A stretch of 64,000 nucleotides of DNA from Lactifluus volemus (taxonomy: Eukaryota > Basidiomycota > Agaricomycetes > Russulales > Russulaceae). The stretch is taken from the NCBI GenBank assembly GCA_022376515.1, contig WTXI01000156.1, forward strand, positions 1 to 64,000. Reading direction: 5' to 3'. The notes under the pieces are model-generated. The model ran no database searches, was not told the DNA's origin, and saw nothing but the letters and a program-made list of their open reading frames with translations. Position 1 is the stretch's first letter; every line of letters starts with the position of its first letter. Positions 1 to 11,700 of the stretch are shown piece after piece. The position numbers and the translations under genes were made by a program.

Positions 1-107
1 TGCTGAGGATGAGGGGAGGCCACTTCAGAGTCTGGAGATCCTGTAGCCATGGATAAGTAAAAGGTATATCGTGAGGAATTGAAGGTTGAACTTGTTGAAG
101 GCGGCGG

Positions 108-1405
108 CATAGTCACGTGCTAATGCCACTTGCAGCCACGTGAATGGTTGAACTGAAGCTGGTGGCAGAAGCCGTGAAAAGAATACGCTCAGACGCGTCG
201 TGCTCGATGCTGTCTGAGCCGTCGCCAGTGAGGACATTCAGATGGACAACTGGAGCATCGACGTCGTGATTTCGGCGAGCCAGAAGGGCTTCGGTGGGCC
301 TATAGGTCTTAGCATCATCGTCGCTGGCCAAAGGGACATGGAGGTCGAATCTTGTATGTCAGACAGCCTTGGCGGCGTTGGCGGATTGTCTAGGTCTTTG
401 AGACACGCCCGAAGCCTGTCACCGCATACTATGCCAGCTGAAAAAGGAAGTCTATACTTGACTCAGTTGGGATGCTATGTTCACCGTTATTACAGATGGC
501 TCTTTGTCATGAAAGCATGCGAGGGCGGTTCCGCTGCATACTTTGCAACCCCCCCCCAGTCAACTTGATCCATGCCTATCACGGGTCATTGTCTCAAATA
601 ACCAAAGCCAGCCCTTCTTTGGACGAGCGTCTCTAACTGCATCGCAAGACGAACCATCGTATCGAGGACGCGGCTAGAGAGCTCGGGCTCTCCCAACTCC
701 TCGTTGTTCCAATTCTCTACTGGTTCTCATTCATGGTTCCTCCCATACTATTAGACCAATTCTACCGCATAGGGTATGTTTCTATGTAGCGGTCCGATCA
801 TTTTGCCTCATTGAACTTCTTTCTTCAGTCACACGAGAATCACGGCGATAGATTATGAACGCGTTGACCGATCATTGACGGTGTTCAAGGAGGTCATCGC
901 AAGGCTACATCCAAAAGGGGGAACCCCACCTCGTGAAGCCGCTTGCGGATCGAATGTTGTTGCCATGCTTCAAAGATTCATAGGGAGGCAGAAAACGATT
1001 TGATACCCCGAAAACACCTTTAGTAGTCCAAGGGGAACCTAGATCACCGTAGGCCTATATCATACAAAGACTATGCGTCAGTTCCCAAAATTCAGTTTGT
1101 AAGAATACCACATGATCTCCTGCTATCTATGAAGAAATGAGCTTTGTTGATGGTGCCGTGTCGATAACTTCGCACCTTGCCTAATGTCTTGATACAATCA
1201 TGAGTTGTCCACCCAGGAACACCATTCGACTTCCACGACCTCCGATCCGAGTAGATGGGCCACCACTAGCAATAAATGTCATTTTTGATTCATCCCGCCG
1301 TAATCCGATAGAGTGGATACATTGGTAGAACGTACTGAACAGAAAGAACACAAATGCATCATGCAGTGTACGCCTTCGTTTTCAACATCCTTACTTATTA
1401 ATAAC
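108..1405. repeat. Segmental repeat R1, copy 1
   Basis: This block recurs at about 7340-8473 in the same orientation. Long identical stretches are visible, for example around 470-500 versus 7600-7630 and 920-1060 versus 8030-8180. Copy 1 has about 100 extra bases near 150-245. Similarity stops abruptly near 1405 (copy 1) and 8473 (copy 2), where unrelated DNA begins. It forms the left arm of a compound unit whose right arm is block R2. What I see is the paired similarity; the boundaries are approximate to tens of bases. Confidence 0.85.
350..1010 (+). pseudogene. Unrecognised gene relic in R1 (copy 1)
   Basis: A readable frame runs from about 350 through residues such as SLYLTQLGCYVHRYYRW and GSLSQ. 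It then hits a TAA near 632 but continues in the same frame (ARELGLSQLL, a hydrophobic stretch, LLDQFYRIG) to a plausible GT-AG intron at about 773-828. A further exon-like stretch reads DYERVDRSLTVFKEVIARLHP before stopping near 1001. The same frame and the same TAA are present in the second copy, so the stop predates the duplication. I do not recognise the family. A membrane segment is suggested by the hydrophobic run around 695-755. It could instead be a gene with an intron over the TAA, but no convincing donor and acceptor pair flanks it. Confidence 0.4.
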
Positions 1406-1497
1406 GCCTGATATATAGGCCTGATACCTCAGCAGTGTCATTATCTCGCTGAGGTAACTGAAGGCTGAGATAACTACGAATACTAGCTTTATACGTG

Positions 1498-1891
1498 TCA
1501 CATTCCACTTGGATCCTCTATAAAGTTGCTGCCAGTTTGATCGGAGCAACAAGTTGTAGTTGCCATGCAATCAAGCGATCTATTGCATTCGAAAAAGCAA
1601 ATCTCGGCACAATCACTTTGAGGTACGGAGCAATCACAGGAAGCGACACCTTGTCGGGTTGTAAACTTTGTACTGTTGCGACTCAAGTTAGATGCAGAGG
1701 GGTTGTAGGCCTCGGCACTCAAGTTCGTCTGGTCGAACAAGTCAGATTTCTCAAGGCTGGATCCGCAACGAGCGTACCGTAATATTGTTCAGGTTCCCCA
1801 TGTGAGGCTCGTTGGAGTTGCTACTACTAGTCGGCACAGCCGATGCAGCGAGCGGAACAAGAAGAGCAGTCAATAATTTGAAGAACAACAT
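1498..1891 (-). CDS. Small secreted cysteine-rich protein (effector-like)
   Basis: Two exons on the minus strand, 1891-1778 and 1728-1498, join across a 49-nt intron (donor GTACGC, acceptor GACCAG) in phase 0 to give 114 residues. Residues 1-18 form a clear signal peptide: a start MLFFK, a hydrophobic LLTALLVPLAA core and an AxA-type site ending ASA. The mature part begins with a Ser/Asn-rich stretch and ends with eight cysteines in about 33 residues (spacing C-x-C-x5-C-x3-C-x3-C-x5-C-x5-CC). Length, signal peptide and paired-number cysteines match fungal small secreted proteins. No named family is recognised. It lies alone between R1 and a gene relic, in cargo 1. It would be exported and disulfide-bonded; a role in host or competitor interaction is only inference. 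Confidence 0.6.
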
Positions 1892-2969
1892 TGTAGCCAA
1901 GGGAGTAGTAAGGTGATGGATGGTGGGGGAGGGTCAGCCTGTCGCCGGGTGTGTCACTGTGTGTGCTTGTTCGAGCTACCTGGCTGGTACGAGAAATATC
2001 ATAGGAGTTAGAACGACGACGGCGATGACGACGGCGATATAAGGTATACACACCTGGAACACAGAAGGAAGTAAAACTTGAAAGACTCGAAAGATGAGGG
2101 AGGTCATTGGAATCGAGGTGACTTTTATATTGAAAGATTACCCGTAAGTTCAGTTGGTGCACCGGCATGTCCGGTCTTGTCAGAGGCGCCACCAGTATAT
2201 CACAGACACTGTCCCTCTTCTGCTCATTTGATTATTATGTATACAGAAGCGGAGGACCGTTGACATCAGGCAGTCGATATTCAAAATCAGCCGTGACTGG
2301 GCGTACAGTCAAGGTCACGGGTCGCACGGAAATGTGAATGATAGCCGAGAAACGGTTATCATCATCGATGCATCATCAATCGATCATCTCCATGTAATTG
2401 AAGCTATGTCTTTCTTAGCAAGAGCTTTATCTTTAACTTATAAGATTATTTGCTAACATTATGTGATATGCGGTATAATGCGCGAATCGGCTTTAGGTGA
2501 TACGCTCTCTCGAAGGTGAACAGACCGCAAAGGTAATTGTAGTATTTTACCATGTATGCATAGCATTGAAAAAACCAAAAAAAGGCTATAAACAACGTGT
2601 CTCAAGGTCAAAAGGATATAAATATTATATGCAATCGGTGAACCCAAGGAGCAGAAAAGGTGTGTTGGAAAAAACTGCCGGACTCGGAGGGGAGAGTGAG
2701 GGAGAAGAACCACCTCGGGTGCGTACGCGACTCAATCCGCGTCGATATGGAACAGCCCATCATCATCACCCCCGGCCAGTTCTGTATCTGTATCTGTATC
2801 CACCCACTGGTCAGCAACAGCACTTCCATTTTCATCATCCTGTGGTCTGCGAGTCCGCATTCGGACTATAGTAGTCCTTCTGATACCAGACATCAGACCA
2901 TCATCGTTCACAGAGCCCTTCTCAAACACCCTAGCTGGTGTAGCAGAGGCGCTCAATGGAACATAATTT
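1892..2969. other. No convincing gene
   Basis: Low-complexity and AT-rich stretches. There is a CGACGGCGATGACGACGGCGA run near 2014-2035 and a purine-rich segment near 2690-2710. Short open frames are present on both strands but none shows a domain, a signal peptide or intron logic. The first part probably contains the promoter of the secreted-protein gene. Confidence 0.5.
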
Positions 2970-3945
2970 GCTACGGGAGGAACAGGAGAAATTGTGAACA
3001 CGTCGTCCTCGGCGCTGCCGCTGCCGCGGTGCCGGTGGTGGTGGTGGTGAAGATGATGGTGCGCCCGGCACACTCTATGTAAATGCGCACTGCGTGCCCA
3101 CATCCTTGGAGAGTGCGGTACGGGTCCATTGAGCAACATCTCATGATGCGAGCTCGAGCGCTGCACTGGCAGGATGGGAGTCGGCAACAGGGGCGCATGA
3201 CGCGCATGCGGGGTACACGAGCGCGGCCCACGATAATGGTACAAGTGATTATGATGACATACCGGCATGAGATAGGTCCGAGTCGTGGTTGTGGTCGTAG
3301 CTGGACCCGACACTGGCGGCGGATCCATCATGGGCGATGCGAGGCCAGGACTGCGGGTGAGGCACAAGTGCCGTCGGGGTATCTGAGACATTTGAGGTCG
3401 AAGGTGGCTCGGTGTTTGCGCGGCGCAGTCCGGAGGGAACCCAATCGCTGCTGAGTATCAGACTGCGTCAGCCCCATTCTCGCATAGTCTGCCTTGTTGT
3501 TGACGCGTGGTGTACGCGTGTGGTGTATGAAATTCGCCTGGCGATCCCCGCGTGACGCTGAGGAATGCAAGGACGGCAAGCAGCAGACAGAGCTGTGCTA
3601 CTTCCAAACGTTTCTCCACAACGACCTGTGGAGAGGCTATCAACTCACGGGATACACGGTGGAATTTAAATGAAACGGGCAGACCTCCTCGGCAACCTGT
3701 GAGAAGAGAGCACGTTGTGTAATGTCCATTTCCAGGCGGCGCCTTTCAAAGCCACGATCGAACGTTTGTACCCCTGGGCCTGCGCGCGCCCCAAGTCCTC
3801 GAGGCGGCCAATGTCTTCGCTCAGACGCCTGAGCATCTCTTGCATGGCGCTCGTCTGTTCTTCGACAGAGCGTGCGTAGAGTGTCCCTAGAGCACGTTGA
3901 GTCGGTTCATGGTCGTGCGATAGATAGACTTACCGGTATGTACTG
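2970..3945 (-). pseudogene. 3' relic of a SUN-like (SLP1/EMP65-type) gene
   Basis: Read on the minus strand from about 3945, an ARSVEEQTSAMQEMLRRL stretch and a downstream helical segment are followed, across a probable intron, by VVVEKRLEVAQLCLLLAVLAF and TRGSPGE. That is a coiled coil then one membrane anchor, as at the C-terminus of fungal SLP1-like SUN proteins. A disordered tail follows, reaching GPVPHSPRMWARSAHLH near 3080-3125. The piece is broken. The codon expected to be acidic before the coiled coil is TAG (near 3892), and a few bases are missing just after it. No SUN-domain exon is found at 3946-4582. The family assignment rests on remembered architecture rather than a search, so the name is tentative. 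An unrelated membrane-anchored coiled-coil protein is the alternative. Confidence 0.45.
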
Positions 3946-4582
3946 TGGCTGGCGATGGAGAGGGAAAGGGGCTGACTATATTATATGAGATGATTAAATG
4001 ACAGAAGAAGAGGAGTTTGTTGTGAGAAGTGAATGAGAAGACGAGCGTGACGCAGATACGGTAGCTCCGGAGATGTTCACCGGCCGGGATGATAAAAGTA
4101 CAGATGATGGTGGAGAAGAAGACTCGTTGCTTGAAAACATGAGAGATCGTACCGTAGAATCATTCATATGCTAATTAGAACCTGAGGGCGGGAGAGAAGA
4201 GGCAGGCGAAGAGGTAGTAATGGTTGAAGAATCAGGACTACTTAGTGCAAGCTGAGCATGCGACGATGGTTCAGTCCGAGCAATGTCCGTACTGTGTCGG
4301 AAGGAGAATTCTACGGTTTCAGGCGATCACGACGTTTCGGTCATCCGAAACCGGCTAATCGGAATGCGTACTAATGATTGCTGGAACTCGGCAGGAGCGT
4401 CCACGACGGACCAAGCGACGGACTGCTGTTCAGTCTCTAGGAGCAAGTCGGGATGGTGAGCGATCTGATCCTGTTGCCGCGCACTGCTTTCTTCCTCCCA
4501 GGTATCCCACTTTCATTGTTCGAGATGGGTGAGGCCATAGACGCGAAGGAGGGGAGATGGGACAGTAATACTCGTTTGAGTA
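3946..4582. other. No convincing gene
   Basis: Between the SUN-like relic and block R2. Minus-strand frames here are short and Ser/Thr/Pro-rich without a recognisable domain. Nothing resembling a SUN domain is visible. Confidence 0.5.
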
Positions 4583-7317
4583 AATGCGAATGAAAGTCGA
4601 TGCGAATGTACCGATAAAAAGTCACGAATAGACGTCGGCGGGTGGAACGACTGCGAAAAGGAGGAGAGGTACAGTAAAACAGGGTTTTTTCCAAGGCAAG
4701 ATACAAGTACGAAATGAACTCCATGCACGTTCTTACTGACGTACGCCTCGACGACGACGGTCTAACCCTCCGCGTCGGTAGCGTCGTCGTAACTTACGTC
4801 TTGGACACGCTGTCTGTAAACTCCTTGAACACGCCACTGACAAATTGGCCAGCTGCGCCGTGTCGATCCGATTATCGTCGCACAACTCGACCACCACGCC
4901 GCAGCGGCGAACTGCGGCTGCCCCGCTGCCGCGGTCGAGCACGGGGAGAGCATGTACCGGTCCCATTTCGAGGACAAAATGTTGGAAGTGAATGTGGGGG
5001 CCGCGTACTATGCGGTGTGGACGCGCGTTGAACTGTCCATAGACGCACACAGTAATTGAAATCAGTCCATCAGTCGGATGCGGAAGTGAAGCGAGGCGAG
5101 ACGGGCGTCAAAAGCATAGCCTACAGCCACAGCAGTAGCAACTGCGGAAAAGGCATGGAGATGCAGACGCCACAGAGTTTGCTCTGCACCATCGGTGAGG
5201 TGTCTGGTGTGTCTGAGACATGGACGCAGACATCAGCGGCCGCAGGGGGGTGACTCGAAGAGGAACGAGGTGCTACAGTACTACAACAGTAGTATGAGAT
5301 TGGACAAGGCTAATCAATTATCCTCTGTCCCGCTATTGTCGCTGGCACTCCTGACACTGTTTATGCCACTGATGCTCTCCTCCTTCATAGGACGTGGTGA
5401 CTCGGACTCATCGCGCGACTCACACTTGTTGCGCGACTCGGATCTCACGCTGTCCTCCCTTCGAGCGCTCTTCTTCCTTTCTCTCCTGAGAGCCTTCTCC
5501 ATCCTTATCGCCTTATCCCTTTCTCTCTCCTCAGCCTCTTTTTCCCAGCGCCTCTCGCGTACGACTAGCGCACGAGTCTCGCAGATGCCGGGGCTGCACA
5601 TCGACCCCCCGTGCTCGGGGCAATCCCACCTTTCCTCTTCCTTACCCACTATCCTGACTCTCTTCGGGTCCTCTCGCGGTGCATCGTACCCATCCCACAG
5701 GTTCTCATATATCTCGGGCTCAGTTTGAGCCTGGGTCGAGGGCGTATTGCCGTCGTCGTCATGGGCACCGCGCGAAATGATGTTGCTCCTGATCGAGGTA
5801 GGACTTGGCGAATCGTCGAACAGATCATCCATAGCTAGCACTATCGATTCTTTCGGACTATCTTCTTCACAATGTCCAAAGTTTTTGTCGAGGGCCCTTA
5901 GCCCACGGCGCGGCGGGGACTGGGACTTGTGGTTGCCGGAACCAAGAACGTTGGTAGGGATACGAGCGGGGAGTATATCGTCATTGTCTGTGCTCTGATA
6001 CCCGCTGCTCGCGTGCGTTGGCGCGGCCGAGGACATAGAGGTGGTGGAAAGGCGCTTCCCTGGAGAACCATGATCTACAGCTGATAAGATTGCAGAAAAG
6101 GGAAAACGTACATTGGCTGGCGTGAATGGCTGTGGCCGAGGCGGACGCGCGAGAAGTCGTAGAAGGCGGTGGTGGCGGCGACAGAGCGTTTCTGGATCCG
6201 GAACAAGTAGTTGAGGCGCTGTTGCTCTGAGAAACGATTTTCTTAATGTCCCTGGATGAAGACGTATTTGTTTGCGGGGCAGCATCATTATTCCTAGCTG
6301 CAAGCCCTTCTGGAGATTCAACTATGGGCGCAAGATAAGCTTATAAATGTAAGGAAAGAATAGATGTTCGCAAATACCTATTGGTACCGGCAGAGGTCGT
6401 CGGACGAGAAAGGAGCTGTCAAGTGGGCGGCACAGTCGCGTGGCCTCGGAGGGTACATCGCAGTAGGTAGGTTTAGGATACGGGTATTTGATCCGGCTGG
6501 AGGTGACCGATGTGAGCTTTCAAGACTTCCATATTTCGATGGTAAGTTACTTACGTCTTGTCAGGCGCCCAACCTCGAAACCAATGTTCTTCGATCCATG
6601 TACGTTTCCAACCTGACAATGTATGAGTAACAATAACTGAGCCGTCACTAGTACTGAACCCACCGTTCTCCTCTATCGAACTTCCCGTCTCGAGGTTACA
6701 GTAGAACACTTTGGAAGACTTGCCCGACTCGGCTTTTATCGGGTTCAACAACATCCCTTCCCACGAATGCATTCCCAACAAAATTTCAAACCTATCAAAT
6801 TCGCAATTGACTTCGATTATCACCATTCCTGGAGACTGAAGACAGACGACGAATCAGTCCTGGTTCGGGTTAAGAAACATAAAACTCACGGTTGGATTGT
6901 GGAACATGGTCATCAAGACATCCTTTTTGCCTGTGCAACACGCTAGCCAGAGCGCGACTGCGCGCCGATCCGCCGGCACCTCCAAGTTGGCGTCGAGTGG
7001 ATATGGACGCACGATGGTAAGGTACTTGGGCTCGTCATCCGATGATGGTGGTGGCGTTATCATCACAGTCGGTTACTACCAGCTATATTTCAGAGCAGCA
7101 CACAACAGAAAAGAAAAGAGAATTCACAACAAAGGCAGGGGGAGGGAAAAGAGACGGTGAAGTACTAGGGAAGTGGCTTGAAGTGGCTTGTCAGACGAGA
7201 GAGGGTGTTGGCCTTTATTATGCTAGGCCATTTGGATTTAAGAAACAGAAATGAGGAAGGTTGAAGCTGCGCTTGTGTGAGTCATGCGTAGTAGCCTACG
7301 GTGGGAAGGCGCGGGCT
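4583..7317. repeat. Segmental repeat R2, copy 1
   Basis: About 2.7 kb that recurs in direct orientation at 13604-16308, starting at the shared AAATGCGAATGAAAGTCGAT. Similarity covers the whole DEPKYL gene, its 3' flank and its promoter up to a GGTGGGAAGG-containing end. Block R1 copy 2 begins within about 25 bases of the R2 end, so R1-cargo-R2 appears as a tandem unit. Confidence 0.9.
5314..7066 (-). CDS. DEPKYL-family protein, copy 1 (unknown function)
   Basis: Five exons on the minus strand are predicted: about 7066-6890, 6835-6555, 6496-6378, 6321 to about 6110, and then to the stop at 5314. Phases agree at every junction. The N-terminal module reads DDEPKYLTIVRPYPL, then ALWLACCTGKK, then SPGMVIIEVNCEF and GWKRTWIEEHWFRGW, then KYPYPKPTYCDVP. 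The middle is Ser/Pro-rich. The C-terminal part holds YENLWDGYD, a Cys/His cluster (CPEHGGSMCSPGICE) and a highly charged Glu/Arg coiled coil (REKEAEERERDKA type) ending in a Ser-rich tail. The Cys/His cluster could bind a metal. I know of no assigned function; similar proteins are, as far as I recall, common 'hypothetical' proteins of Agaricomycetes. The last intron would be only 37 nt. Other copies lie at 14314-16036, 39017 and 42908. Confidence 0.7.
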
Positions 7318-7339
7318 GACGCAGTGGCGCGCTGTGATG

Positions 7340-8473
7340 CTGATCAGGACATAGTCACGTGCCAGTGCCACTTACGGCACGTGAATGTTGAACTTGCGAT
7401 TTGCGTAGCGTCGACGTCGGAGCCAGAAGGGCCTCAGTGCGCCTCCCGGCCTTGGCATCATCGTCGCTAGCCAAAGGTCGAATTTTGTCTGTGTCAGATA
7501 GCCTTTGTGGCGTTGATGGTTTGTCTAGATCTTTGAGACACGCTCGAAGCCTGTCACCGCGTACTATGCCAGCTGAAGAAGGAAGTCTATACTTGACTCA
7601 GTTGGGATGCTATGTTCACCGTTATTACAGATGGCTCTTTGTCAATAAAACATATGAGGGCGGTCCCGCTGCATACTTTGCAACCACCCCGGTTAACTTG
7701 ATCCATGCCTATCACGGGTCATTGTCTCAAATAGCCAAAGCCAGCCCTTCCCTGGACGAGCGTCTCTAACTGCATCGTAATACGAACTATTGTATCGAGG
7801 ACGCGGCTAGAGAGCTCGGGCTCTCCCAACTCCCCGTTTTCTTAATTCTCTACTGGTTGTTATTCATCGTTCCTCCCATACTGTTAGACCAATTCTACCG
7901 CATAGGGTATGTTCCTATGTAGCAGTCCTATCATTTTGCCTCATTGAACCTCTTTCTTCAGTCACACGGGAATCACGGCGATAATAGATTATGAACGTGT
8001 TGACCGATCATTGAGGTGTTCAAGGAGGTCATCGCTGAGCCTACGTCCAAAAGGTGAACCCCACCTCGTGAAGGCGCTTGCGGATTGAATGTCGTTGCCA
8101 TGCTTCAAAGATTCATAGGGAGGCAGAAAACGATTTGACACTCCGAAAACGCCTTTAGTAGTAGTCCAAGGGGAACCTAGATCACCGTAGGCCTATACCA
8201 TACAAAGACCATGCGTCAATTCCCGAAATTCAGTTTGTAAAAGCACCACATGATCTCCTGCTATCTTGATACAGTCATGAGTTGTCCACCCAGGAACAGC
8301 ATTCGAGCTCCACGACCTCCGATCCGAGTAGATGGGCCACCACTAGCAAAGAATGTCATTTTTCGATTCATCCCGCCGTAATCCGATAGAGTGCATACAT
8401 TGGTAGTACGTACTGAACAGAAAGAACACAAATATATCATGCAGTGTACGCGATCGTTTTCAACATCTTATTA
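7340..8473. repeat. Segmental repeat R1, copy 2
   Basis: Second copy of R1, starting within about 25 bases of the end of R2 copy 1. It lacks about 100 bases found in copy 1 near 150-245. It ends near the TTATTAATAACA at 8466-8477, where copy 1 diverges. The NLR gene's 3' end follows about 240 bases later. Confidence 0.85.
7486..8145 (+). pseudogene. Unrecognised gene relic in R1 (copy 2)
   Basis: Second copy of the relic at 350-1010. The frame is readable from about 7486 to a TAA at about 7768, then through the same hydrophobic segment to LLDQFYRIG. An intron of about 55 nt follows at about 7909-7963 (GTATGT ... CTTCAG). Downstream of the intron this copy has small indels that break the frame, so it is more decayed than copy 1. 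Function unknown. Confidence 0.4.
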
Positions 8474-8711
8474 ATAACAGAGGTCACGAGTTAGGATCAA
8501 TTTTGAGCCAGGGAACTAGAATTAACCTGCACCAGGCTACCATAGAACTACATCATGTTCGAACGTAGACGTTGTGAAGAAGAACGAGAACTGTATTACA
8601 ACTACAGTAGTTGCAAGTATCCTGCAGAGACCAGTTCAAAGCCTGAACGGTGTGAAACAACCAGAAAAGGAACAGAGACTTCAAGGGAAGAAGAGTAAAT
8701 GACTGCCTCTA

Positions 8712-11700
8712 TTAGGATATATCGGAAACATATACTGTAGCCCAATTTGATCCATGTGCGAAGTTCGAGAGATCAAGCTGGGTTTCGTGTTCGTCTGCGA
8801 TCCAAACAGTGCTATAACCATGAAGACACTGCCTATGAAGATCAGGAATCCATAAAAGAAGTTCTTTCTCTCCCCCCGGGCCTAATATCCAACCATCATT
8901 ATTCATGAGGGATTGTTCCATAAAATGCAGCCCATCTGATGCAGTGTAACCAGTAGATTGGCCTGCTACGACCTGTCCTTGTGTCACATCCCACACGCGA
9001 ATCGTGCAATCGAACGAAGACGATGCAATAAGCTGTCCATCTGGTGAGAATGCAACAGAGTTGACCTCATCAGTGTGTCCAGTAAATGGGCCAGCTACGA
9101 CTTGTCCTGTTGCCACATCCCACATGCGAACTGTGCGATCATCCGAGGCCGATGCGATACGCTGTCCGTCCGGCGAGAATGCAACAGATTTGACCGATAA
9201 GCTGTGTCCGGTAAATGGACCCGCTATGACATGTCCTGTTGCCGCATCCCATATGCGAATCGTGCGATCCTCTGAGGCCGAGGCGATACGCTGTCCGTCC
9301 GGTGAGAATGCAATAGAATTGACCGAACCGGTGTGTCCAGTATATGGGCCTGCTATGACCTGTCCTGTTGCGGCATCCCACACACGAATCGTGCGATCTT
9401 TCGAGGCCGATGCGATATGCTTTCCGTCTGGTGAGAATGCAACTGAATTGACCAAAGAGGTGTGTCCAGTAAATGGGCCTGCTACAACCTGTCCTGTTGC
9501 GGCATCCCACACTCGAATCGTGCAATCTCCCGAGGGCGATGCGATACACTGTCCGTCCGGGGAGAATGCAATGGAATTGAACCAGGAGATGTGTCCAGTA
9601 AACGGGCCTGCTGTGATCTGTCCTGTTTCTGAATCCCACACTCGAATTGTGCGATCTCCTGAGGCCGATGCGATACGCCGTCCATCCGGTGAGAAAGCAA
9701 CAGAATCGACCCAGGAGGTGTGTCCAGTAAACGGGCCCGCTACAACATGTCCCGTTGCCGCATCCCACACGCGAATCGAGTGATCGAACGAGGCCGATGC
9801 GATACGCCGTCCATCCGGTGAGAATGCGACAGAATGGACTGAAGATGTGTGTCCAGTAAATGGGCCTACTACGACCTGTCTCATTGTCACATCCCACACG
9901 CGAATCGTGCTATCTGCCGAGCCCGATGCGAGACGCTGTCCGTCTGGTGAGAATGCAATAGAATAGATCCATTCGGTGTGTCCAGTAAATGGGCCCGCTA
10001 CGACCTGTTCTGTTGCCACATCCCACACGCGAATTGTGAGATCTCCTGAGGCCGATGCGATACGCTGTCCGTCTGGCGAGAATGCAACAGAATTGACTGA
10101 TTCGGTGTGTCCAGTAAATGGGCCCGCTACAACATGTCCTGTTGCCGCATCCCACACGCGAATCGTGCGATCAAATGAGGCCGATGCGATACGCTGTCCG
10201 TCTGGCGAGAATACAACAGCATTGACCAAAGAGGTGTGTCCAGTAAATGGGCCCGCTGTGATCTGTCCTGTTGCCGCATCCCACATGCGAATCGTGCAAT
10301 CGAACGAGGCCGATGCGATATGCCGTCCGTCCGGTGAGAATGCGACAGAACGGATTGAAGATGTGTGTCCAGTAAATGGGCCCGCTATGGCCTGTCCTGT
10401 TGCCGCATCCCACACGCGAATCGTGCAATCTTGCGAGGCCGATGCGATACGCTGTCCGTCCGGCGAGAATGAAACGGAAGAGATCGATTTGGTGTGTCCA
10501 GTAAATGGGCCCGCTACGACCTGTCCTGTTGCCGCATCCCACACGCGAATCGTGCTATCTACCGAGCCCGATGCGATACGCTGTCCGTCTGGCGAGAATG
10601 CGGAGGTGTGTCCGGTAAACGGGCCCGCCACGACCTCTCCTGTTACCGCATCCCACAGGCGAACCGTGTGATCTCCCGAGGCCGATGCAATACGCTGTCC
10701 GTCTGGTGAGAATGCAACAGAGTTGATGCAGTGGTCATGTGCGTTGATCGTCATTTCTAGTGCCGGCCAATGAGACAACCGCCCGCGTTTGAGGGTTAAT
10801 GTGTGAGTAAATTGGCGAAGGTATTGATTAAAGACACGGGAAGAGCTTGGGAGGAAAGGGAGCGCAGAGATATAGATATGTGGAGCACTCCTTGCCACCG
10901 CCATTCCGAAGTACCGCACAAATCTGGATGCGTCATTCACCAATCCCAACAAATTCTTTACCCCCCTTTGCGAATCCTATTTCAATTTTTTACTCAAAGT
11001 CACTATATGTCCGATCGAATCATTGGATACACCTACCTCCCGCTGCAACCATAGCAGCAGAGATGACAATGCTGGTAAGGCAATACCCACACTGTTCTTC
11101 ACGCTAAGAACTTCCAGCCAAAAGAGAAACTTGTCCTCGAACAGGAATCGAAGCTTTGTGAACAGACCGTGCTCGAAAGTGAGACTTTCTAAATGCTTGT
11201 CCCAGAAAACGCAGGAATAAGATAGAGCAGGTGGAATGTATTTGAGGATTCGAGATTCAACATCTGGAACATCGCTATTGGCAAGATATGACGTCTCCAG
11301 TTCGCAAATGTTGAATTTAAGTTTATCGAGCATTAAGCCAAGGCAAGCATGTGCCAATTGATGGTGGGCATCGTCGAGGTCGACATAAAACACATCGCTC
11401 TCCTTGTTCATCAGAAAGTCGTAGAATGAGGTGTGGAGAGGAATAATCGGCTGCGTTCGGTTAGACGAAGTCACGTTGCTCAGCAGCGAGCTGAGATAAG
11501 AGAGACTTTCAAGAACAAGATCGGAATCGTCGGGGTCATCTTTGGACGCGTAGCGTCGCAGAGTGATCAGGGAATTGATGGAGAAGGGCTGGACTGCAGC
11601 AAGAAGTTGTCCCATCACGGATCGGAATATACCCTGTGCTTCAGGCGATTTGAAGTACTCCTTGAGGACTTCTTTATATACATTGTCCAACAGTCCTTGT

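Noticed and set aside
2608..3454. Several overlapping frames on both strands near the SUN-like relic
   Set aside because: Low-complexity CAC/GTG/TGG repeats keep frames open; only the minus-strand segments matching the coiled coil, anchor and tail were kept.
5195..5728. Plus-strand 177-residue frame, and its counterpart at 14063-14719
   Set aside because: Antisense to the DEPKYL C-terminus; Ser/Leu-rich content mirrors the Glu/Arg/Ser-rich coding strand.
9004..10671. Long plus-strand open frames opposite the NLR exon, with a repeated CPVNGPATTCPVA motif
   Set aside because: They are the reverse complement of the WD40 repeats; the repeat structure keeps all frames open. The minus strand gives a complete NACHT-WD40 protein.
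8960..10755. Regular repeats of about 129 bp resembling a satellite or CRISPR-like array
   Set aside because: There are no spacer-repeat alternations; the units are contiguous coding WD40 repeats in a eukaryotic gene.
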